A stretch of 64,000 nucleotides of DNA. It comes from Coprococcus comes ATCC 27758. GTDB lineage: Bacteria; Bacillota; Clostridia; Lachnospirales; Lachnospiraceae. The notes beneath the pieces are model-generated. The model did not search any database. It was not told the origin of the DNA and worked only from the letters and a program-made list of their open reading frames with translations. The stretch is from contig NZ_CP102277.1 of assembly GCF_025149785.1 (NCBI RefSeq), positions 558,001 through 622,000 on the forward strand, written 5' to 3'. Below are positions 51,852 to 61,306 of the stretch, piece after piece. A program made the translations under genes and the position numbers. Position 1 is the stretch's first letter, and each line of letters starts with the position of its first letter.

Positions 51852-52727
51852 ATGAAAATGTCAAATATGAGGAATCTGTGTCTGATTTTATTGGGGAATA
51901 CAGTATATGCACTTGCAATTGTAATGTTTATCCTGCCGAATGATATCATTACCGGAGGGACCACGGGGCTTGGAATTGCCGTGAATCATTATTTTGGATT
52001 CCAGATCCATACATTTGTACTGATCTTCAACACACTGATGTTTCTTCTGGGGGCTGCAGTGCTTGGTATGAAATTTGCACTTACTACACTGGTCAGTACG
52101 TTTTATTATCCGATCATTCTGGGAATACTGGAGAATGTTCCGGTATTACAGAACGTCACAGACGATAAGATGCTTTCAACGATCTGTGGAGGTCTGATGA
52201 TCGGACTTGGAATCGGAGTTGTTATAAGATGCGGAGCATCAACAGGAGGTATGGATATCCCGCCGCTGGTACTGAATAAGAAATTCGGACTTCCGGTATC
52301 TGTTATGCTCTATGTATTTGATTTTGCGATTCTGATCTTCCAGATGGTATTTACCAATAAAGAAGAGATCATCTATGGTATCCTTCTGGTATTGATTTAC
52401 ACGGTGATGCTGGATAAAGTGCTTCTGATGGGATCGACCAGAACACAGGTCAAGATCATTTCCGGAGAGTATGAGAAGCTGAACCATCTGATCCAGGAGA
52501 AACTTGACCGAGGAACTACACTGGTCTACACGCAGACCGGTTATTTGAGAAAGGATCAGCCGATGATCCTTACCGTTGTGTCTAACCGTGAACTGATGCG
52601 GCTGAACCAGATCGTGCAGGAGACAGATCCGCAGGCATTTATGATCATTGGCAATGTAAATGAGGTCAGAGGACGGGGATTTTCAACACAGAAAGTATAT
52701 AAAAACGAAGTGGGCATGAATGAATAA
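51852..52727 (+). CDS. YitT-family membrane protein (DUF2179 C-terminal domain)
   Basis: This 291-residue protein has about five or six hydrophobic segments (residues 5-175) and a soluble C-terminal DUF2179 domain (about 210-290, including GTTLVYTQTGYL and ending VRGRGFSTQKVYKNE). YitT proteins are common in Firmicutes, often in several copies; function unknown, with transporter roles suggested. The motif LPNDIITGGTTGLGIAVNH is typical. It overlaps the next gene by 8 bases, so the two are coupled. Confidence 0.88.
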   Translation: MKMSNMRNLCLILLGNTVYALAIVMFILPNDIITGGTTGLGIAVNHYFGFQIHTFVLIFNTLMFLLGAAVLGMKFALTTLVSTFYYPIILGILENVPVLQNVTDDKMLSTICGGLMIGLGIGVVIRCGASTGGMDIPPLVLNKKFGLPVSVMLYVFDFAILIFQMVFTNKEEIIYGILLVLIYTVMLDKVLLMGSTRTQVKIISGEYEKLNHLIQEKLDRGTTLVYTQTGYLRKDQPMILTVVSNRELMRLNQIVQETDPQAFMIIGNVNEVRGRGFSTQKVYKNEVGMNE

Positions 52728-53910
52728 ACAAGAGCTTGAGAATGAGGAAGTAAGACAGGAAGAGAAAAAAACAAAGAAGAAAAAGGTCCGGAAAAAGAAG
52801 ACCATGTTTGGACATATCCGCAGTATCATCAGTATTCTTCTGGTTGTGGGAATCATCGGAGGAAGCTACTGGTATTATGCATTCCAGTACAGAGCCGAGG
52901 TGGAGCCGGAGACAAACCGGAAGGTGACGAATACGGATTCCGTTTACACGATGGAGCAGTATCTGAAAACGCTGAAGCGCAACCAGACTGTTTATAAGTA
53001 CGCGTGCGATGAAGCCGAAGTGGACAATGACTACGGGACTTATGTTGTGCCTGGACTGAAGTCAACAAGGACGCTGAAAGTAAAAGGGGACGGAGAAGCA
53101 GAAGTCTGCACATCCATGACACCACAGGGACTTGCATTTACAGAGGATTATATTCTGGTCAGTGCTTATTGTAAGACAAAGGCACATGATTCGGTGATCT
53201 ATGTGATCGACAAAGAAAGCAGACGGTTTGTGAAAGAGATTGTGCTGAACACCAAAGCCCATGTGGGCGGAATGGCATACGATACGATGAACCAGATCCT
53301 GTGGGTGACAGGACAGGGTTCCACCTGGGCGCAGGCAAATGCGATCACACTGTCTCATCTGGAAAATTATTCCTTTGATGACGGATATCATCCGATTGAA
53401 TTCGATATGTCTTACAACCTTTATAAGATCAAGCGGGCGTCATTTATGACGTATCATGATGGCGCATTGTTTGTCGGATTCTTTACACAGGATAATGCCA
53501 GTGTCATTGAAAAATATCTGATCAATGCAGACGGCACCTTGTATGAAAAAGAAGACATGAACCTGAAACGGACGGTCGGCGTGACGGAGCCGGTTGCCTA
53601 TGCGGTCAGTATGCAGGTAATTTCCGGTAAGGTGCAGGGAATGGCATTTTACAACAATAAGATCCTGCTTACCAGATCCTGGGGGATCCTGCCATCGGAG
53701 GTACAGATCTTCAACTATTCCAGATATGGAATCTTGTCAACCTCCGAAGCTTATAAGACGATCAAGTTTCCGGAGAGGCTGGAACAGATCTATCAGGACG
53801 GTGGCAGCATTTATGCACTTTTCGAGTCGGGGGCTTATGCCTACCGGATGTCATCCATTAACCGAATTGACCGTGTTGTGAAGCTGAAAGGAAGCAAACT
53901 GGTAAAATAA
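52720..53910 (+). CDS. Membrane-anchored predicted beta-propeller-like protein, unknown function
   Basis: This 396-residue protein has a highly basic cytosolic N terminus (KKTKKKKVRKKKTMFGHIRS), one membrane segment (about 33-52, SIISILLVVGIIGGSYWYYA) and a long extracellular part. The latter has repeated strands like YIVLVSAYC (DYILVSAYCKTK), ILWVTGQGS and GALFVGFFTQ at regular spacing, which suggests a beta-propeller. No enzyme motif is seen. I do not recognise a named family. The 8-base overlap with YitT suggests they work together at the membrane. Confidence 0.7.
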   Translation: MNKQELENEEVRQEEKKTKKKKVRKKKTMFGHIRSIISILLVVGIIGGSYWYYAFQYRAEVEPETNRKVTNTDSVYTMEQYLKTLKRNQTVYKYACDEAEVDNDYGTYVVPGLKSTRTLKVKGDGEAEVCTSMTPQGLAFTEDYILVSAYCKTKAHDSVIYVIDKESRRFVKEIVLNTKAHVGGMAYDTMNQILWVTGQGSTWAQANAITLSHLENYSFDDGYHPIEFDMSYNLYKIKRASFMTYHDGALFVGFFTQDNASVIEKYLINADGTLYEKEDMNLKRTVGVTEPVAYAVSMQVISGKVQGMAFYNNKILLTRSWGILPSEVQIFNYSRYGILSTSEAYKTIKFPERLEQIYQDGGSIYALFESGAYAYRMSSINRIDRVVKLKGSKLVK

Positions 53911-53933
53911 AGACTGAAATCCATGAAATCTGC

Positions 53934-53962
53934 TTGAATCGGAAGTAGATTTATGGTAAAAT
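53934..53962 (+). promoter_or_regulatory. promoter of secG-rnr-smpB
   Basis: TTGAAT (53934-53939), 17-base spacer, TAAAAT (53957-53962), about 38 bases before secG. Confidence 0.65.
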
Positions 53963-53999
53963 ACATGAGTGGTTTAGCCATCAGGAGGTGTGATTAGTA

Positions 54000-54242
54000 A
54001 TGGAAATTTTAAAAACAGTACTTTTAATTTTATTTGCAATAGATTGTATCGCATTGACAGTAATCGTATTGATGCAGGAAGGTAAGTCAGCAGGTCTTGG
54101 AACAATCGCAGGTATGGCAGATTCTTATTGGGGACAGAACAAAGGACGTTCTATGGAAGGCGCACTTGTTAAGTCTACCAAGTTTTTAGCAATTCTGTTT
54201 ATTGTACTTGCAGCAGTCCTGAACTTGAAAGTTTTTGCATAA
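54000..54242 (+). CDS. secG: Preprotein translocase subunit SecG
   Basis: This 80-residue protein has two membrane helices (about 4-24 and 56-78) with the conserved MQEGKSAGLGTIAG loop between them. SecG supports SecYE-dependent export. The order secG-rnr-smpB-ssrA is common in Firmicutes and is kept here. The ribosome-binding site is AGGAGGTG. Confidence 0.93.
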   Translation: MEILKTVLLILFAIDCIALTVIVLMQEGKSAGLGTIAGMADSYWGQNKGRSMEGALVKSTKFLAILFIVLAAVLNLKVFA

Positions 54243-54262
54243 CGAATGATTGAAAGAAGATG

Positions 54263-54300
54263 AGGAACACTCTATAGTATCTATAGGGTGTTCCTTTTTT
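54263..54300 (+). terminator. terminator between secG and rnr
   Basis: AGGAACACTCTATAG/CTATAGGGTGTTCCT arms, TAT loop, TTTTTT. It ends 14 bases before the rnr start, so it may act as partial terminator or attenuator for rnr-smpB. Confidence 0.88.
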
Positions 54301-54313
54301 GACAGGAGAAGAG

Positions 54314-56464
54314 ATGGACGAATTATTTGAAAAAAGAAAGAAAATTATTTATGAATTTATCTGTGACGAATTTTATGTGCCGATGAAGCTGAAAGAGTTG
54401 TCGATGCTGCTTCAGGTCCCGAAAGATCAGAAAGGGGAACTCAAAGCTGTCATGGACAGCCTGGAAAAAGAAGGCAGGGTACATGTCACACAGAAAGGAA
54501 AATACATCAAAGGTGAGGCAAAGCAGCTGCGTGGAATGTTCCAGGCAAACGCGAGAGGCTTCGGCTTTGTCACTGTGGAAGGTGAGAGCGAAGATATCTT
54601 TATCTCAGAAAATGATATGAACGGTGCCATGCAGGGAGATGAGGTAGAGGTTGTCATCACCAAAGCACCGGAAGGAATGCGAAGAGAAGGAAAGATCACG
54701 AAAATCGTACAGAGGGGAACCCAGCGGATCGTCGGCTATTATCAGAGCCGGAAGAATTTCGGATTCGTTGTGCCGGATAATGAGCGTTTCCTGCAGGATA
54801 TCTTCGTACCGGCAGAGCGCTCTAAAGGAGCTGTGACCGGGCATAAGGTTGTGGTAGAGCTGACCTCTTATGGGGAGAATGGAAAGAAGCCGGAAGGAAA
54901 GATCGTAGAGATCCTGGGGCATGTGACCGATCCGGGAGTTGATATTTTGTCGATTGTCAAAGGATATGATCTGCCAACCGAATTTCCGGAGAAGGTACTG
55001 AATCAGGCAGAGCGTGTGGCAAAGGCAGTGACGACCGCTGATATGGCAGGACGTAAGGACGTGCGGAGCTGGCAGACCGTGACGATCGACGGCGAGGATG
55101 CGAAGGATCTGGATGATGCGATCACTCTGACAAAAGAGGGAGACTGTTATATTCTGGGCGTGCATATCGCTGATGTGACCAATTATGTGCAGGAGAACAG
55201 CGCTCTTGACCGGGAAGCACTGAAAAGAGGTACCAGTGTCTATCTGGCAGACCGTGTGATCCCGATGCTGCCAAGAGTTTTGTCTAATGGAATGTGTTCA
55301 TTAAACGCAGGCGAGGATCGGCTGGCACTGAGCTGTATCATGACCATTGATGTGAAGGGAAATGTAGTCGATCACCAGATTGCAGAAACTGTGGTAAATG
55401 TGGATGAACGCATGAGCTATACCAGTGTGAAAAAGATTCTTGAGGATCGGGATGAGGCAGAATGCGAACGATATCATGATCTGATCCCGATGTTTGAACT
55501 GATGAAAGAACTGTCACACATTTTGAGAGAAAGACGCCACAGAAGAGGGGCAATCGACTTTGATTTTCCGGAGGCAAAGATTATTTTAAATGAAAGCGGT
55601 GAGCCGGTGGATATTAAGGCTTACGACCGCAACGTGGCAACGAAGATCATCGAGGATTTTATGCTTGTTGCAAATGAGACGGTTGCAGAGGATTATTTCT
55701 GGCAGGAGATTCCATTCTTATACCGTGTGCATGAAACACCGGATGATGATAAGATGAAGAAACTTGTGACATTTTTGCAGAATTTCGGATATACCATGCA
55801 TATGCAGGGAGGACAGGAGATCCGTCCAAAGGAAGTCCAGAAGCTTCTGGATAAGATCGAGGGGACTCCGGAAGAAGCCATGATCTCAAGGCTTGCACTC
55901 CGTTCGATGAAGCAGGCGAGATATTCGCCGGATAATGACGGACATTTCGGACTTGCGACCCAGTATTATACGCATTTTACTTCACCGATCCGGCGCTATC
56001 CGGATCTGCAGATCCACCGGATCATCAAAGATAATCTTCGAGGCAGGATGAACGATGCAAAGAGGCATCATTATGAAAAAATCCTGCCGGAGGTGGCGAT
56101 GGAGACAAGCTCCTTAGAGCGCCGTGCGGATGAGGCAGAGAGAGAGACGCTGAAGCTGAAGAAGGTACAGTATATGCGGAATTTCTTCGGACAGGAATTT
56201 GAAGGAGTTATTTCGGGTATCACGAAGTGGGGAATCTATGTAGAGCTTCCGAATACCGTAGAAGGTCTGGTGCATGTTACCAATATGACAGACGATCATT
56301 ATGATTACGATGAAGAACATTATCAGATGATTGGTTCCCATCACAGAAAGACCTACAAGCTGGGGCAGAAGGTGCGTGTGAAGATGATCGATTGTGATGA
56401 GATATCAAGAACCATTGATTTTAGACTTGTAAAGGAAAGAAAAGAGGAGAGAGAAGATGGCTAA
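54314..56464 (+). CDS. rnr: Ribonuclease R
   Basis: From ATG 54314 (AGGAGA site) this is 716 residues. It has an N-terminal winged-helix part, two cold-shock domains (about 65-215), the RNB catalytic domain with [14 protein letters not shown] near 257-270, and a C-terminal S1 domain ([20 protein letters not shown]). It degrades structured RNA 3' to 5' and, with tmRNA-SmpB, removes faulty mRNAs. The upstream TTG at 54299 lies in the terminator T-run and is rejected. Overlaps smpB by 8 bases. Confidence 0.95.
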   Translation: MDELFEKRKKIIYEFICDEFYVPMKLKELSMLLQVPKDQKGELKAVMDSLEKEGRVHVTQKGKYIKGEAKQLRGMFQANARGFGFVTVEGESEDIFISENDMNGAMQGDEVEVVITKAPEGMRREGKITKIVQRGTQRIVGYYQSRKNFGFVVPDNERFLQDIFVPAERSKGAVTGHKVVVELTSYGENGKKPEGKIVEILGHVTDPGVDILSIVKGYDLPTEFPEKVLNQAERVAKAVTTADMAGRKDVRSWQTVTIDGEDAKDLDDAITLTKEGDCYILGVHIADVTNYVQENSALDREALKRGTSVYLADRVIPMLPRVLSNGMCSLNAGEDRLALSCIMTIDVKGNVVDHQIAETVVNVDERMSYTSVKKILEDRDEAECERYHDLIPMFELMKELSHILRERRHRRGAIDFDFPEAKIILNESGEPVDIKAYDRNVATKIIEDFMLVANETVAEDYFWQEIPFLYRVHETPDDDKMKKLVTFLQNFGYTMHMQGGQEIRPKEVQKLLDKIEGTPEEAMISRLALRSMKQARYSPDNDGHFGLATQYYTHFTSPIRRYPDLQIHRIIKDNLRGRMNDAKRHHYEKILPEVAMETSSLERRADEAERETLKLKKVQYMRNFFGQEFEGVISGITKWGIYVELPNTVEGLVHVTNMTDDHYDYDEEHYQMIGSHHRKTYKLGQKVRVKMIDCDEISRTIDFRLVKERKEEREDG

Positions 56465-56930
56465 GGCAAAAGCGCAGGGCAAGATGATTGCGAACAATAA
56501 AAAGGCGTATCATGACTATTTTATCCTGGATACTTATGAGGCGGGAATTGCACTTGCAGGTACGGAAGTAAAATCCCTCCGCATGGGAAAATGCAGCATC
56601 AAAGAATCCTTTATCCGTATTGAGGATGGGGAAGTGTTCATCTATGGAATGCATATCAGTCCATACGAAAAGGGAAATATTTTCAATAAAGATCCTCTGC
56701 GTGTGAGAAAGCTCCTTCTTCACAAATCGGAGATCAACAAACTGATCGGTAAGACCAAGGAAAAAGGAATGGCGATCGTGCCACTGAAGGTGTATTTCAG
56801 CAAGAGTCTTGTCAAAGTAGAGATCGGACTGGCAAAAGGTAAAAAACTATACGATAAGCGTGATGATATCGCGAAAAAAGACCAGAAGCGTGAGGCAGAA
56901 AGAGAATTCAAGATCCGCAATTTCGGATAA
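56457..56930 (+). CDS. smpB: SsrA-binding protein SmpB
   Basis: This 157-residue protein binds tmRNA and delivers it to stalled ribosomes. [31 protein letters not shown] and the C-terminal [18 protein letters not shown] tail that enters the mRNA channel are present. It is coupled to rnr, and its RNA partner lies about 900 bases downstream. Confidence 0.96.
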   Translation: MAKAKAQGKMIANNKKAYHDYFILDTYEAGIALAGTEVKSLRMGKCSIKESFIRIEDGEVFIYGMHISPYEKGNIFNKDPLRVRKLLLHKSEINKLIGKTKEKGMAIVPLKVYFSKSLVKVEIGLAKGKKLYDKRDDIAKKDQKREAEREFKIRNFG

Positions 56931-57052
56931 AACAAAACTGTCCCCTTGAAAAAAGTGAAAATTGTATATTTTTACAGAGACAGTGACGCGGTACAATGTT
57001 CAATAACCTGATGAATCAATGTACTATAGTGTTTCACAAGGAATAAGAAAGG

Positions 57053-57667
57053 ATGGGACAGACTATGAAAACAAATTCAACCGTTATGAAAATTGCACAG
57101 ACAGCGCTGTTTGCTGCACTTTGCTACGTAATCTTTACGTATCTGCAGATTAAAATACCGATGCCGGGAGGAGATGCAACATCAATCCACCTTGGAAATG
57201 CGTTTTGTGTGCTTGCCGCACTTCTTTTGGGCGGCTGGTACGGCGGACTTGCAGGAGCGATCGGAATGGGAATCGCGGATGTGATGGATCCGATCTATAT
57301 TACCGGAGCACCGAAGACATTTATCCTGAAGCTCTGCATCGGACTGATCACAGGACTTGTAGCGCATAAGATCGCAAAGATCAATGAAAGTACCGATAAG
57401 AAATACATTTTCAAATGGAGCCTGCTGGCATCTGTAGCCGGACTTGCATTTAATGTCATTGCAGATCCGATCGTCGGATACTTTTACAAACAGTACATTC
57501 TGGGACAGCCGCAGCAGATGGCAGAGGTTCTTGCAAAATGGAGCGCAGCTGCTACCTTTGTAAATGCAATCCTTTCTACAATCGTTGTAGTGATCATCTA
57601 CAATGCACTGCGACCGGCACTTGCAAAGAGCGGAATGCTGGAAGTGGGGAAGACAAAAGAAGCGTAA
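57053..57667 (+). CDS. ECF transporter S component
   Basis: This 204-residue membrane protein has about six helices and resembles substrate-binding S components of energy-coupling-factor transporters (KIAQTALFAALCYVIFTYLQ, GNAFCVLAALLLGGWYGGLA). The vitamin cannot be assigned from the sequence. The shared energizing module (EcfA/T) is not in the window. ATG 57053 and ATG 57065 are both possible starts; the AAAGGA site fits the latter slightly better. It sits between smpB and ssrA, which is not part of the usual gene order. Confidence 0.8.
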   Translation: MGQTMKTNSTVMKIAQTALFAALCYVIFTYLQIKIPMPGGDATSIHLGNAFCVLAALLLGGWYGGLAGAIGMGIADVMDPIYITGAPKTFILKLCIGLITGLVAHKIAKINESTDKKYIFKWSLLASVAGLAFNVIADPIVGYFYKQYILGQPQQMAEVLAKWSAAATFVNAILSTIVVVIIYNALRPALAKSGMLEVGKTKEA

Positions 57668-57686
57668 AATGACAGATTGAGTAAAT

Positions 57687-57732
57687 TATATGCGGAGATG
57701 CCTTGACATGAGCCTGGATGTCCGCATATAAT
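57687..57732 (+). promoter_or_regulatory. ssrA promoter flanked by an inverted repeat
   Basis: TTGACA (57703-57708), 18-base spacer, TATAAT (57727-57732), about 90 bases before the mature tmRNA. TATATGCGGA (57687-57696) and TCCGCATATA (57721-57730) are perfect inverted copies around the -35. Confidence 0.8.
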
Positions 57733-57822
57733 ATATAGAGCAAATGGGAGGGCAGAAGGTTGACTTCTGAACGGATCTTGTTTGCAGAAGCGTATTTTTG
57801 ATGATACGGCTTCCAAGAACCA

Positions 57823-58165
57823 GGGCTTGTACTGGTTTCGACGGGGGCACGGAAGTCAAGGAAGCCATCCGTAGCGGGACACTACGTTAAAAGTTCCAAC
57901 TAAATATAAACGCAGACGAAAATTTAGCGTACGCTGCCTAGTTGCAGCAGTCGGCCTTGAGTCTCTCATCGCTTAAGTAACCGGCTTCGACCAGATGAGG
58001 CACTTCGTTTCCAAAGCTTTGAGGGAATGGAAGAATTTATGAAGCTACTAAAGTAAGCAGCCTGTTGTTCGGCGGCTTATGGAGGGAATGTCAAAAGAAT
58101 GACTGTGATGGGAGATGCCTTTATGGAAGAGCTTTCGGACAGGGGTTCGATTCCCCTCAGGTCCA
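57823..58165 (+). ncRNA. ssrA: transfer-messenger RNA (tmRNA)
   Basis: The 5' end GGGCTTG pairs with CAGGTCC at the 3' end, and TGGTTTCGACGGGGG and the T-arm AGGGGTTCGATTCCCCT are diagnostic. The tag reading frame starts at GCA 57912 and reads ADENLAYAA, then TAG (57939-57941). CCA is not encoded. The length, about 343 bases, is normal. Confidence 0.95.
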
Positions 58166-58172
58166 TACCTGT

Positions 58173-58207
58173 AAAACCGCTGAAAATGAGATGATTCAGC
58201 GGTTTTT
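58173..58207 (+). terminator. ssrA terminator
   Basis: AAAACCGCTGAA/TTCAGCGGTTTTT arms with a 10-base loop. Confidence 0.9.
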
Positions 58208-58223
58208 GAATATGATGAGTCAA

Positions 58224-58256
58224 AATGAGGAGAGAGCTTTTTGCTCTCTCCTCATT
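58224..58256. terminator. terminator for the convergent DUF3343 gene
   Basis: AATGAGGAGAGAGC/GCTCTCTCCTCATT, a perfect 14-bp stem with a TTTTT loop; on the minus strand a short T tract follows. Confidence 0.8.
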
Positions 58257-58273
58257 TATCATATACTCTGCAT

Positions 58274-58552
58274 TTAACAATATCGGTCTCTCTTTTTCTG
58301 CAACTGATTTTCCAATGGAACGATGTTTACATATTCGGCATGATTCTCTTCGATGCATGTCCTGACGGCATTAATGTCATCCGGATGGATCAGAAGCGCC
58401 ATTCCGCAGGCAGCTTTGCCATCAGTGTCACGCGGGGCAGGTGCAATACGGTTAGGAAGACCTTGCTTATCCAGAAGCTCATGGAGCATCATGCCCTGTG
58501 TGTGATTGTCAAAGAGAATATAATAGCGGATATGTTTATTTTTTTCTTCCAT
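58274..58552 (-). CDS. DUF3343 protein
   Basis: This 92-residue cytosolic protein matches the DUF3343 family (YYILFDNHTQGMMLHELLDK, then CGMALLIHPDDI), small proteins described as possible sulfur/selenium carriers and often found beside 2-hydroxyacyl-CoA dehydratase-like Fe-S proteins. Two Cys are present. Its ATG lies one base after the stop of the upstream dehydratase-like gene, so the two are one unit. Confidence 0.85.
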   Translation of the reverse strand: MEEKNKHIRYYILFDNHTQGMMLHELLDKQGLPNRIAPAPRDTDGKAACGMALLIHPDDINAVRTCIEENHAEYVNIVPLENQLQKKRDRYC

Positions 58553-58553
58553 T

Positions 58554-59828
58554 TTACTGATTCAGCATCTCCACAAATGCTCCGATTCTTGTACGAAGCT
58601 GTTCAGCATCTTTATCGGTGTAATCTGTTTCCAGAGAGAGTACCGGAATATTTTTCGCCTTCAATGCTTCAGAAACTGCAAGTTTTTCTGTGTCGTACAG
58701 GCAGCAGAACATCAGACTGCAGTCGATGACGCCGTCCACCTGATATTCGTCGACCATACGGAGAATATCGTCGATACGTCCCGTATTTGGTGTGAAGCAT
58801 GCACAGTTTGTCTTCATGTAACGTTTGGACAGATTCATGAACTGTTCATCCAGTGTTTCACCGGATTCGTCTACAAGATTTTCAAAATATCTTGTTCCTG
58901 TACACATCTCTTCACAGACAACAGCAGCGCCGCTTGTCTCGATGATGTTATGTAATTTCCAGTTCGGAACTGCAAGAGGCGTTCCTGTGATCAGGATACG
59001 TTTTGTGCCTTCTGGTACAACAGATACACCATCCTTGATTCGTTGTTCCAGTTCGTCAGCCAGACGGTTACACATCTGGGCGCAGCGTACCGGATCATCG
59101 AAGAAGGAAATCTGGGTCATGAGCAGAGCATCTCGTCCGGAAATCGGCAGACATTTTGATTTTCTGCAGTCATAAACTCTCTGAAGAGCTTTACGTTTCT
59201 CATTGCAGATATTGATCGCTTCCGCAAGGTTTTCCGGTGTGATTTTGTTTCCGGTAAATTCTTCTACAATCTTTGCAAAATCTGTAATTTCTTCTTTCCA
59301 GTTGATAATATCTTTTTCACGCTTCATCTGTGGAACATCCATAATATGCATTGGAACGTCTTTTCCAAGGATTTCGTAAGCTTTCTTCTTGCCGTCGCAG
59401 GTAGTTTCCCCGATATACATATCTGCGATACGGAAGAATGGGCAGGTGCGTCCAAGTCTTGCTCCTACAGAAGCTTTTACAAGCGGACAGACATTTTTCG
59501 GAAGGACTTTTTCGCCGTCCGGAACCCAGAACTGGGAACCGCCGCAAAGTCCGGTTACGATACCATTTGCAGCGATAATTACTTCATCCGGTACATAAAC
59601 GCAGAATGTTCCGAATACTTTACGTCCTTTTTTCTGCTCTTCAATTAATTCAGCCGGGCGGATACCGTGAACCTCAGCAATGACCATATCCCAGAAATCC
59701 ATTGCTTTCGGACGGTTTTCCTGTGTCATAAATACATCCCCAACTGCTGTCGGAAGAACCTGACAGAGATTGTCATGATTTTTGACATCCATCCCAAGGT
59801 CTTCCCACATTTTTTCATAATCAGCCAT
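58554..59828 (-). CDS. 2-hydroxyacyl-CoA dehydratase family / double-cubane-cluster protein
   Basis: This 424-residue Fe-S protein belongs to the HgdB/benzoyl-CoA reductase family (FGTFCVYVPDEVIIAANG, ETTCDGKKKAYEILG, GTRYFENLVD, DGVIDCSLMFCCLYDTEK). The many conserved Cys (in NVCPLVKASVG, CPFFRIAD, TCDGK, SLMFCC) fit a [4Fe-4S] or double-cubane cluster. The single-subunit form paired with DUF3343 is closest to YjiM/double-cubane proteins, which reduce small molecules such as acetylene; the natural substrate is unknown. The ATPase activator gene usually needed is not next to it. Promoter at 59898-59927. Confidence 0.85.
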   Translation of the reverse strand: MADYEKMWEDLGMDVKNHDNLCQVLPTAVGDVFMTQENRPKAMDFWDMVIAEVHGIRPAELIEEQKKGRKVFGTFCVYVPDEVIIAANGIVTGLCGGSQFWVPDGEKVLPKNVCPLVKASVGARLGRTCPFFRIADMYIGETTCDGKKKAYEILGKDVPMHIMDVPQMKREKDIINWKEEITDFAKIVEEFTGNKITPENLAEAINICNEKRKALQRVYDCRKSKCLPISGRDALLMTQISFFDDPVRCAQMCNRLADELEQRIKDGVSVVPEGTKRILITGTPLAVPNWKLHNIIETSGAAVVCEEMCTGTRYFENLVDESGETLDEQFMNLSKRYMKTNCACFTPNTGRIDDILRMVDEYQVDGVIDCSLMFCCLYDTEKLAVSEALKAKNIPVLSLETDYTDKDAEQLRTRIGAFVEMLNQ

Positions 59829-59897
59829 TTCATTTCCTCCTTTTATACAATGACGATTTGTTAGTATCCATATATTTTGTCGCTATCCATATGAAAT

Positions 59898-59927
59898 ATT
59901 GTACAAAATGACGAATGAGTTAGTCAA
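59898..59927 (-). promoter_or_regulatory. promoter of the dehydratase/DUF3343 unit
   Basis: On the minus strand TTGACT (59927-59922), 18-base spacer, TACAAT (59903-59898). Two TATCCATAT copies lie between it and the gene. Confidence 0.65.
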
Positions 59928-60028
59928 TGCATATGGTGAAATGTGTAAAATAACTATAAATAGGACGATATATAGAAAAAATGAATTATTGAAATACGTT
60001 TTACGTATAACCATGCAAATGTGGAATG

Positions 60029-60057
60029 TTGAAACTATAAAATCCTTATGATATACT
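60029..60057 (+). promoter_or_regulatory. promoter of the GNAT gene
   Basis: TTGAAA (60029-60034), 17-base spacer, TATACT (60052-60057). The 313-base divergent spacer holds this and the minus-strand promoter, and no gene. Confidence 0.65.
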
Positions 60058-60141
60058 GAGACAACAGATTAACGTATAGAATAGAAATTGAAGAAAACAA
60101 ATTTATTAAAAATTTAAATATAAAGACTGAGGTGGAAGAGT

Positions 60142-60684
60142 ATGCTGGAGACCGAAAGATTAATACTGAGAAAATGGACAGAGGAAGATGCGGAAAGTCT
60201 GTTTGAATATGCAAAAGATCCGGAGATCGGACCTGCTGCAGGATGGCCGCCGCATAAGAGTGTGGAGGAAAGCAGAGCTGTCATCAAAAATGTATTTGAT
60301 GGAGCAGAGTGCTACGCAATCTGTGAAAAGGAAAATAATATTGCGATAGGTGCTGTGGAACTGAAACTGAATGGATACACGAATAAAACAAAGCGTGACG
60401 ATGAGTGTGAGCTTGGATATTGGCTTGGACAGCCATTCTGGGGAAGAGGCTATATGCCGGAAGCTTCCAGAGAGTTATTGAGACGTGGATTTGAAGATCT
60501 TGGCATGACAACAATCTGGTGCGCTTATTATGATGGCAATCTGAAATCAAAAAGAGTGCAGGAAAAGCTGGGATTTGTTTATCATCATTCCTGTAATGAA
60601 GTTCCTGTGCCGCTTTTACATGAGGTGCGGGTCGAGCATACGAATGTTATGACAAAAGAGCATTGGGAAGAAATCTATAGGTAA
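60142..60684 (+). CDS. GNAT-family N-acetyltransferase (RimJ/RimL type)
   Basis: This 180-residue protein starts with the family's MLETERLILRKWTEEDAESL and has the acetyl-CoA pyrophosphate loop GQPFWGRGYMPEASREL near 110-126, then TIWCAYYDGNLKSKRVQEKLGF. RimJ/RimL-like GNAT proteins acetylate N termini of proteins or small amines. Target unknown. It has a GAGGTGG site and stands alone before two tRNAs. Confidence 0.9.
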   Translation: MLETERLILRKWTEEDAESLFEYAKDPEIGPAAGWPPHKSVEESRAVIKNVFDGAECYAICEKENNIAIGAVELKLNGYTNKTKRDDECELGYWLGQPFWGRGYMPEASRELLRRGFEDLGMTTIWCAYYDGNLKSKRVQEKLGFVYHHSCNEVPVPLLHEVRVEHTNVMTKEHWEEIYR

Positions 60685-60761
60685 TGGTCTGGAAAGCAGG
60701 AAGTAAGGGGGAGATATGCTGACGGAAAAAGAGAAAATCTGTAAAAAAACTAAAAAAAGTA

Positions 60762-60790
60762 TTGACATTTGTAGAAAATAATAGTAAACT
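60762..60790 (+). promoter_or_regulatory. promoter of tRNA-Val/tRNA-Met
   Basis: TTGACA (60762-60767), 17-base spacer, TAAACT (60785-60790), 25 bases before tRNA-Val. Confidence 0.75.
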
Positions 60791-60814
60791 AAACAAGTCG
60801 CATAAATGTGATGA

Positions 60815-60887
60815 GGGATCATAGCTCAGCTGGGAGAGCATCTGCCTTACAAGCAGAGGGTCATAGGTTCGAGCCCTATTGGTCCCA
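60815..60887 (+). tRNA. tRNA-Val (TAC)
   Basis: Acceptor GGGATCA/TGGTCCC, anticodon stem TCTGC/GCAGA with loop CTTACAA, T-loop TTCGAGC. Confidence 0.95.
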
Positions 60888-60914
60888 TTACAACATAAGT
60901 TGTAAATTTCATAT

Positions 60915-60988
60915 GGCGGGATAGCTCAGTTGGCTAGAGCACGCGGTTCATACCCGCGGTGTCGCTGGTTCAAATCCAGTTCCCGCTA
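60915..60988 (+). tRNA. tRNA with CAT anticodon (elongator Met, possibly Ile2)
   Basis: Acceptor GGCGGGA/TCCCGCT, anticodon stem CGCGG/CCGCG with loop TTCATAC. The anticodon stem lacks the three G-C pairs of initiator tRNA. Lysidine-modified tRNA-Ile cannot be excluded. Confidence 0.93.
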
Positions 60989-60992
60989 CTTA

Positions 60993-61025
60993 CGAAGGAG
61001 TCCTTGTGTGAGGGCTTCTTTTTTG
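60993..61025 (+). terminator. terminator after the tRNA pair
   Basis: GAAG-GAGTCCT/GAGGGCTTC imperfect stem followed by TTTTTT. Confidence 0.65.
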
Positions 61026-61306
61026 CATAGCAGAAAGTTTTACATTATCTAACGTCTTAAAGCTTCTACATATACAATAACGAACATCCCCACAACCAAT
61101 AACCTTGAACGTCAGTTGCATGAAGACTGGTGTCACAGCCTTATTCGTCAATAATTTGAAATGCATATGTGGAGAGAAATCGGTGAAAAGCCGGAACGAA
61201 AATAGAATTAAAACTTCTGGAAAACTGGAAAGTAAATAAGTAAGATCCGGAAGAGATTATTTTCGGGCAGGTGAAACAATATGCGAAAGATCAGTGAAGA
61301 AGAACT
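61026..61306. other. spacer without a recognisable gene
   Basis: No ORF of convincing length. A GGTGAAAAGCCGG segment at about 61190 recalls part of a cobalamin riboswitch, but no B12 box or downstream gene on this strand supports it. A 32-codon ORF from 61281 runs into the terminator. Confidence 0.4.

Noticed and set aside
61180-61300. Possible cobalamin riboswitch remnant (GGTGAAAAGCCGG)
   Set aside because: Only one segment is similar; no B12 box, and no downstream gene on the same strand before a terminator.
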